A program made the translations under genes and the position numbers. From the NCBI GenBank assembly GCA_015179045.1, contig WHUZ01000001.1, positions 2,480,001 through 2,544,000 on the forward strand: DNA of 64,000 nucleotides, in the 5' to 3' direction. The notes below the pieces were generated by a model, which was not told the DNA's origin, did no database searches, and saw only the letters and a program-made list of their open reading frames with translations. Source of the stretch: Kalaharituber pfeilii. Taxonomy: Eukaryota; Ascomycota; Pezizomycetes; Pezizales; Pezizaceae. Positions 57,633 to 64,000 of this stretch are shown here, piece after piece; the first letter of the stretch is position 1; each line of letters opens with the position of its first letter.

Positions 57633-59574
57633 CTACAACTCATCCCTTAACCTCTCTTTTGCCCTCTTCTTCTCATCTCTAATGGCTCTAATGTCCACAG
57701 GTTCAGGTTTCCACCAATTGAGCCTTCGGGGCTTATTGTCGTGTTTGAGGAAAACAACGTTCCAAAAGTACTCAATCTCGTGCCTGACAATCTCGAATCT
57801 ATAGATATATTAATTAACTAGGGGCATCTTAGAATTTGGAAATGTGAAGAGCTTACATATAACCAGGTAGCTTGAACCAGCTGGCAATAATAAATTTCAT
57901 AGCCTCCCAGACCACCTCCAATTCATCGATGAATGCTTCTTTGATAGTGGGCAACTGAGGGATATCTCCTCGCCCCATATTGTGGGCATCAATTCCTTCT
58001 TGTTCTTCCTTGTCCTGTTGCAGGTTACGGGCCTCCCAAAGTTGCTGGAATTTGCCTACCGCTATCATACTGGTACTGAGCTTGTCAAGGGTATTAATCA
58101 AAGCCACTAGCTCTGTTCTTCTCAATGGTGGGTTTTCATTCACACTCTTGTCTTCATCAAATTCAAAGAGTACTTTGAGCGCCGTTCCATAGCCTTGGGT
58201 CTGTACTTTGCCCCAAAGCCTGCATTTGTCACAGCCAACACAGTCCATAAGTCTACTTACGTTCCGGAAACGATTCTTGAAGTCTTCCTTCAATTCTATG
58301 GCATTGTTGTCTTTGAACATGAGAGATTCATCAAAAATATCTGGACCAGATGCCGCCTCTGCCGCGAGTTGGATGACTTTAGTCTTAGTAACCCTGTTTT
58401 GGTGCGGGTCTGCAGAGCAGAATGTATACGTTGAGAGATAATTGCGTAATTTCGCAACGGCTCGGAGCACCAACGCATAGTTGAAGTAAATGTTCTGGAT
58501 GCGTTCTGGATGACCTTGAAAACGCTGGATATAGCAGTCAAGATTGGGGCCCTATAGATATGTTAGCGTCGAATATGCAGTGCCAATACTACAAGGTGCC
58601 CACCCATTCTCCAGTTGTCTGGTTGAGATAATCAAAACAGAGATGCATCGATATACTTGCATGCATGCCACTGATGACTCTATAAAAAACTCTTTTTTCC
58701 AAACATTGATCATCGACATCCAGATCCAAAAGCCCGGTCTTCGAGCCCTCATCAATTTTCTTCTGCACAAGCTCCAGCCTCGGCTTCTCCAGAACCGCTT
58801 GCTTCAGATCGTTAACCGCAGCCAAGTGATCTTTTGCAGAAATCCCTCCAAAGGCTTTCAATGGGTTCTGCGAGTGCGTATTCTCTACTAGTGGAGTCTT
58901 ACTGAAACAATTCTCCCGATAGATTGCACTCCACACTGCAGACGCACCCGCTCCAGCATATCCAGTAAATCTTTCCGGGTTATCTAATAAACTGACATAA
59001 TCCCCGTCCACCTGAGTCTCATCGTCTGGAACGCAGTAATCTCGCTCATCACACTCGTCAAACTCAACGATACAACTTTCGTCCTTCCCCTCTCCAAGGG
59101 CGCCGCCTAGTGGCGAGGGCTCTTCCTTCTTCCCATCAGTAGGGTGACTAGCTTTCTTTCCCTCCAACTTGCCGAGTTCTGCTGCACGCCATATTGGTGG
59201 AATTGCTTCCTCGTTGTCAATGGTATTCACTGCGCAGGCAATATTCCCACACATCCCATCATTATCTGACCAGAAAGGACATTGTTTTCCGAACAAGTTC
59301 AATCGGTAATATCCAAAATAATCGAGTCCTTGGGTGATTCCTCGGATTAAAGGGCGAAGGTTTTGGTTGATTTGCTCAATGGTGGAGTAGGACGCACAAG
59401 CATCGGATATAATATCATTATGAGAGAACTTGAACACACTATTTGTAAGCAAATCAATACTCCCGAAAGGTTCATGTCACCACATACCGAACACACACCG
59501 TGATCATGCCCTTGGACAAACTCTACTGAGATGGCACTTGCCACTAGCAGTATTGTTTTTGTGCGAGAGCGCAT
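57633..59574 (-). CDS. ERO1: ER thiol oxidase Ero1
   Basis: FAD-dependent oxidase in the ER lumen that re-oxidises protein disulfide isomerase. Exons 59574-59488, 59428-58604, 58551-57857, 57798-57633; 590 residues, whole codons. The start MRSRTKTILLVASAISVEFV is a signal peptide. The first acceptor was set so that GVCS joins FSHNDIISDACASYSTIEQI, the conserved N-terminus. The shuttle cysteines are Cys89 and Cys94 (CGNIAC, after KQCPFWSDNDGM); the active-site CxxCxxC is at 408-414 (DCVGCDKCRLWGKVQTQGYG). FAD-fold landmarks: LLDNPERFTGYAGAGASAVW, FYRVISGMHASISMHL and GPNLDCYIQRFQGHPERI. The tail ends basic (KKRAKERLRDEL); the last residues DEL resemble an ER-retention signal but may be chance. 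Everything needed for activity is present. Confidence 0.96.
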
Positions 59575-61137
59575 TGGATATTTCCTTTATTTCTTGGGGC
59601 TTCAATACCTCCGGAACTTGGAATATTTTCCGCAAAATTTCAATACCCTCCGAGACGCAGCTATGTTTGTTCCTGAAGAATAGTCCCTGAGTACAGTTGT
59701 ATCCCTACTCCGAATTTTCCAGGGAATGTTCTGTAGCTGTCTTTAGGTTGCCGGGCGGGTTGCTAGTGTTTCAGTCCGTAAGGTGACGTCTGTGACAAAT
59801 ATATAACTGGCACCGTTTGGAAAAGAACAGATTTCAAGAACAAAGCAGGCTCAATAAAAATAGGGTGATTACTGTCAGAGTCCCGGCTGTTGGTGATGTG
59901 CTGAGGATGGTGTGAACTCGAATGGGATATCAGCTTATGGTACGTTAGGGATGGACTTAGCTAGAAGCAAGAGAAATGTGGAATGACTAGTCTCGTAACC
60001 GGACACTGATTATGGCATGACCAGTAAACCGTAACACGACGCTGTCGGACCAGATTGAACGATGCGGCAGGCAGGAACTGAAATATGAATGAACAGACCT
60101 TGTCCACCGCAGCTGCTTTCTCCGATGCGTTCTCGCTGGCAGTCGTGAAGCTTGAGCCAATGCAGCAAACTTCTTGTACTCTACAGCGTCGCTCGGTTTA
60201 AGGATCACGTCTACAAAAACATAAACAGGAGTAAATGAACACGTTTTACAGATATCTGATCAGGGCAGTCAATCCTCGCATTTAACTGGGTAAGCCACTG
60301 AGAGTCTCTAACTCCGTACATACGGTGCAGAATCAGAAGATTCTTGCCACTGGAGTACGTACGGGAAGAGCTAAATTGATCCAGGTACGGAGTACTCGTA
60401 CATGTCGGTCCATGAGACGGCCGTGAGACCGCCAGAGCTGACATAAGCATAAGTATGCACGCTCTGTAGCATAGCATACCGAGAGAAGTGGCCACCTTGC
60501 CTGAAAACAAAGAAGCATCGCGCTCAGGCAATTTGATCCTGCTCTCGCGATTTTCGCATGCCAAGAGAGTCTGGGGTACGTATGTAGCTGGTCCGAGTCG
60601 CGAGATTCGTTTCAAGTACAAAGAAACCCATTCCACCAGTCTTGGGCCTTTTACCGCCCTCCCTCCTTGATTACAGGGCGGGCGCGTGGTCAAAGAGGAT
60701 GGGCACGATAACGGAGTCGGAGGTTTCCGAACTTACCAGGACTAATTCTTGATACTGGGCACCTAGTTTCTGCAGTATTTACTTATCTCAAGAAATATTC
60801 CGACATAGTTGTCAGGTTGATTTGGATCTTCAGAAACGACCTGCAGACTGATCGGCAAGGGTGCTGAGATGGGACATGAGATGAGGGTAACAGTGTGTAA
60901 CGGCAGCTACATTTTTTGCGAACCCTGCCGCCATCTTGGCACGCATCATCGTCTTTGAAGAGCACCCTACATTGTCGGCGTCTCACTCAGAGCTGCCCCA
61001 TATCCAGTCTAGAAACGCCCCCTCCACAGCGCAGGCAGTCGCAATCCAGCATTTCCCCTCATCACCCAGCGCCCATCTCCCTCATTCCGCATTCCCGCTC
61101 GACCTCGCTTTCACTCTCAACGCCATCTCGCACCACA
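59575..61137. promoter_or_regulatory. Shared upstream region of ERO1 and BET2
   Basis: About 1.56 kb between divergent starts. Open frames at 60211-60693 (minus) and 60488-60670 (plus) show no domain. Sequence just before BET2 is C/A-rich with few G. An unfolded-protein-response element cannot be identified with confidence. Confidence 0.45.
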
Positions 61138-62912
61138 ATGACGGCTAATACTGCTGCTCCTCGAGAGCTTCTTGTCGACAAGCACGTCGCTTACATCAAA
61201 TCCTTGGACACTGTTAGTCTACTGTGATCACCCTATAACTGCAAATCCATAGGCAGTTAAGCAACTCCCCCGTGAAGGCCATTGGGCTAATACAGCGGTA
61301 TCTCTAACAGCGGAAAGACGAACTGGAGTACTGGCTGACGGAACATCTACGCCTCAGTACGGGTTTCTCTGTTTTCCTGCCATATTACTGAGTGGTCTCT
61401 ACGGCTCATACCGCAGATGCAGCGTGGCTAATATGTCACATTGTAGATGGAGTTTACTGGGGTCTCACCGCTCTTGACCTCTTGGGCCATAGAGATGCTC
61501 TTCCCCGAGACAAAACAATTGAGTTTGTGAAGTCTTGTCAGCACGAGAATGGTAATAGTGGATTGTTTCCATCACCTACGAGACATTTCCGGTGTTTGTA
61601 GGCAGCACATCTGCCATTGTTACCCGTATTCCTATCGGAGCTTTCCCAAGCTGGCGCAATTACCCTATCTGCTTATTTCAGCATATGCAAGTCATTGTTA
61701 AGCTCTTTTTCTGCACTTATTCTGATGACAGATTTGATACTCAGGGGGCTTTGGAGCTCATCCCGGGCATGATGCACACCTCCTAAACACGGTTAGTGCT
61801 ATTCAAATTCTCGCCATAGAAGATGCTTTAGATGAGATTGATAGAGATCAAGTCGCAAGATGTTAGTGTTTCCATTGCAAAGTCTATGCTCAGCACGTCT
61901 CTGGCGCATGGAACTCACAAGACAATGAAGGAACAGACGTAGCCTCTCTTCAAGATCGTGAGACTGGCGTCTTTGCTGGCGATCAGTGGGGTGAGATTGA
62001 CACCCGCTTCATCTATGGAGCTTTCAACATCCTGTCATTACTAGGCAAACTGGATTATATTGATGTGGATAAGGCCGTGGAGTATGTTCTACGCTGCAGA
62101 AATTATGATGGGGGCTTTGGAATGCTTCCAGGGGCGGAATCCCACGCCGGTCAAGGTACAACCGATCCGTAATTCTAAGCATAATCATCAGCTCTGACAC
62201 CGTTACAGTCTTTACCTGTGTTGGAACACTCGCTATCGCTAAAAGGCTTGACCTTATTGATCGTGACCTACTTGGTGAATGGCTCTGCGAACGGCAGTTG
62301 CCGAGTGGCGGGCTTAACGGTCGCCCAGAAAAACTCGAGGACGTCTGCTACTCATGGTGGGCGCTGTCTTCGCTCGCAATGATCGACAGGTTGCATTGGA
62401 TTGACCAAGATAAACTCGTTGCATTCATCTTAAGCTCTCAAGTAAGTATTAGGCTTAGCTTAACGGCCAAGGCACTTCGGGCCAGTCTTTTCTCCTTTCT
62501 TGGCATTTCATTTTTATGAATTCCGCCAATTCCCAGCCCCACCCCCATTAAGCGACAGTTGCAATTTCTTTTCACTTTTTATTCTATTTTGAACATTGCG
62601 CTTGCACCGCATAACGCGTTCAATTCATCTGACCGAAACGAAAAATGAAAATATAGGATCCAGAACATGGCGGGCTAGCTGACCGTCCAGATGACATGCC
62701 GGACGTCTTTCACACAGTTTTTGGCATCGCGGGGTTGTCATTGCTTGGATACCAGGGACTGAGGGAGGTCGACCCGAAGTAGTAAGTTTCCGCTTTCTTA
62801 GTCCCAATTTTTTTTTTTTTAGTACAATGATTGGATGGAATATTGAAAATTAATCAACTGTTTTGTGTACAGTTGTATGGCTTCTGATGTTATCAAGAAG
62901 ATTGTGGGATAG
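61138..62912 (+). CDS. BET2: Rab geranylgeranyltransferase beta subunit (type II)
   Basis: With the alpha subunit and Rab escort protein it attaches geranylgeranyl groups to Rab GTPases. Eight exons: 61138-61212, 61311-61356, 61447-61551, 61745-61861, 61937-62155, 62209-62441, 62657-62781, 62873-62912; 319 residues, whole codons. The start [20 protein letters not shown] precedes [20 protein letters not shown]. Prenyltransferase repeats: [78 protein letters not shown] and [19 protein letters not shown]. The zinc ligands are the Asp and Cys of EDVCYSWW and the His of DVFHTVFG. The end KKIVG follows a 40-base last exon. Alternative readings that continue into introns were discarded. Confidence 0.95.
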
Positions 62913-63355
62913 GCCACTTGTGGCTACTTGTTTTATAAAACTCACGGATCAAAGAAATAAATACTAGAACGCGCACCCCAGGGTTGTCATAATGAACATG
63001 TATCTGTTATAATACCATATCTTTGAAAACATTACGATCACCGCCTAGTGGGACCCAGGCTACTGAAAATATTGCCTTTGTTTGCATACCTACTGCACCT
63101 TCACAAAGGGCCTCCGACTATCTAATACCCCGCGGTAACCCCTTTTTTAGAAAAAAGGCTACAAAAAGAAATCCTACCGCGGGATACAAAGTTTGGAGAA
63201 GAGAGATTTTTTAACCCAGCACCGTCGTTCAATCTCCGCTTCATTCCTTGTTTTTCCCAGTTCGGTGGGACAGTTCTGAGGATAAGGCGGCGGTGACAAT
63301 TTTTTATTTTTTTTTTTTATTTATATGAACTATTATATACACCAAATAAATACAT

Positions 63356-63394
<39 letters not shown>

Positions 63395-63923
63395 AGTGAA
63401 AAGTCTTGGAAGCACCCCCCTCTAATGCACCTCTATATCGACTTTTATATATAGTGGCCTGTGTCCCGGAGGAACCCCTGCAGGCAGTATGAAAGTATAC
63501 TGGCAACATAGGAAAATGGTGTAATGAGCTCGAGTTTTTCTGGGGCCTATGTACTTTACACCCCCAAAGAATTTCATGGAGCCATTGAATATATAAGTGA
63601 GTTTTGTATATTTATGTATACTAATCAATTGTAGCTTCTATGACAACAGGCTGGACAATGTTATCGTGCCCAGGCTCTGCGATATTTTTGCTGGAGAACC
63701 AATGTGTGTATATCTAAGTTTTCCGGGAACAATGGTATATTTCAGTTTACGTCTGGAATAGTTAAACAGGAAAAGGAAAATTGAAAAAAAAAGGAAACAG
63801 AAAAAGGAAAAATAAATTTATTAGAAAAGACAAGAAATTAAATAGATAATATACCTAAAAAGTTCCTCTATTATAAAAATCCCAGTGTTGCAGAAGTACA
63901 AATAGTATACTATATGGTATAAC
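62913..63923. other. Intergenic with a nested palindrome and A-tract
   Basis: A hairpin at 63124-63187 and an A-run of 31 at 63362-63392. A weak MITE-end match (ATCGTGCCCAGGCT) lies at 63663-63676. A/T-rich otherwise. Confidence 0.6.
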
Positions 63924-64000
63924 TAGACCATCACCACCCCATCACCATTCTCCCCTTCTTTCTCCTTTCCCACCTCCTTCCTCCACTCTTCCAACCTCAA
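63924..64000 (-). CDS. Possible C-terminal end of a gene entering from the right
   Basis: Minus-strand reading ends ...RLEEWRKEVGKEKEGENG then DGVVMV and TAG at 63926-63924. The composition (Glu/Lys/Gly helix) looks coding, and it runs to the window edge. Too short to identify. Confidence 0.35.

Noticed and set aside
60211..60693. 160-codon minus-strand frame upstream of ERO1
   Set aside because: No recognisable domain; probably chance in the shared promoter region.
1..64000. CRISPR arrays, operons, bacterial terminators or rRNA genes
   Set aside because: None seen, and none is expected in intron-bearing fungal nuclear DNA.

Overview
The window is nuclear DNA of a filamentous ascomycete fungus. 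The genes are split by many short introns of about 45-60 bp with GT..AG ends, the gene set is that of a fungus (V-type P5B ATPase, Elongator Elp3, Cactin, Alg13, Orc6, mitochondrial RF1, LMBD1-type transporter, Trk potassium transporter, Ero1, Rab geranylgeranyltransferase beta), and gene deserts carry miniature transposons, microsatellites and decayed NLR-type genes. A SANT-like DNA-binding protein at 40954-41934 resembles a family I associate with Pezizomycetes (truffles and morels); that placement is an inference, not a proof.

Layout. 1-6295: a divergent pair, a Ypk9/ATP13A-type P5B ATPase (minus, C-terminus beyond the window edge) and ELP3 (plus). 6296-9423: AT-rich microsatellites, then a broken NACHT-ankyrin gene. 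10855-11619: a single-exon NDUFAF3-like complex I assembly factor. 15625-17865: Cactin, with an apparent one-base frameshift. 20096-21819: a forkhead transcription factor. 24938-28448: ALG13 and ORC6, convergent. 28900-30470: a broken NB-ARC gene. 32272-37429: two divergent genes for unfamiliar secreted proteins, one rich in proline repeats. 38131-41934: mitochondrial release factor MRF1 and the SANT-like protein, convergent, with a complete 89-bp MITE between them. 44105-47154: an LMBD1-type transporter and a small two-exon gene, convergent. 48899-52030: an 18-exon TRK potassium transporter. 52031-57632: a gene desert with a pogo/Tigger-type MITE and a foldback element. 57633-62912: ERO1 (minus) and BET2 (plus), divergent. 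The last 77 bases look like the C-terminal end of another minus-strand gene.

The genes are mostly housekeeping genes with no shared pathway, as expected for a eukaryotic chromosome. ERO1, ALG13, BET2 and the two secreted proteins all touch the secretory route, but nothing in the sequence ties them together. I found no rRNA, tRNA, CRISPR or operon-like structure. The least expected content is the mobile and repetitive layer: a MITE family with 9-10 bp target duplications and several solitary ends scattered over the window, two sibling pogo-type MITEs with internal arrays of their own terminal motif, and two NLR-type pseudogenes. I did not find a clear multi-gene system that I would call new; the divergent secreted pair is the best candidate for something undescribed.

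All exon junctions were read by eye from splice signals, reading frame and family conservation. For YPK9, ELP3, ALG13, ORC6, LMBD1, TRK, ERO1 and BET2 the summed exon lengths are whole codons, which supports the models.
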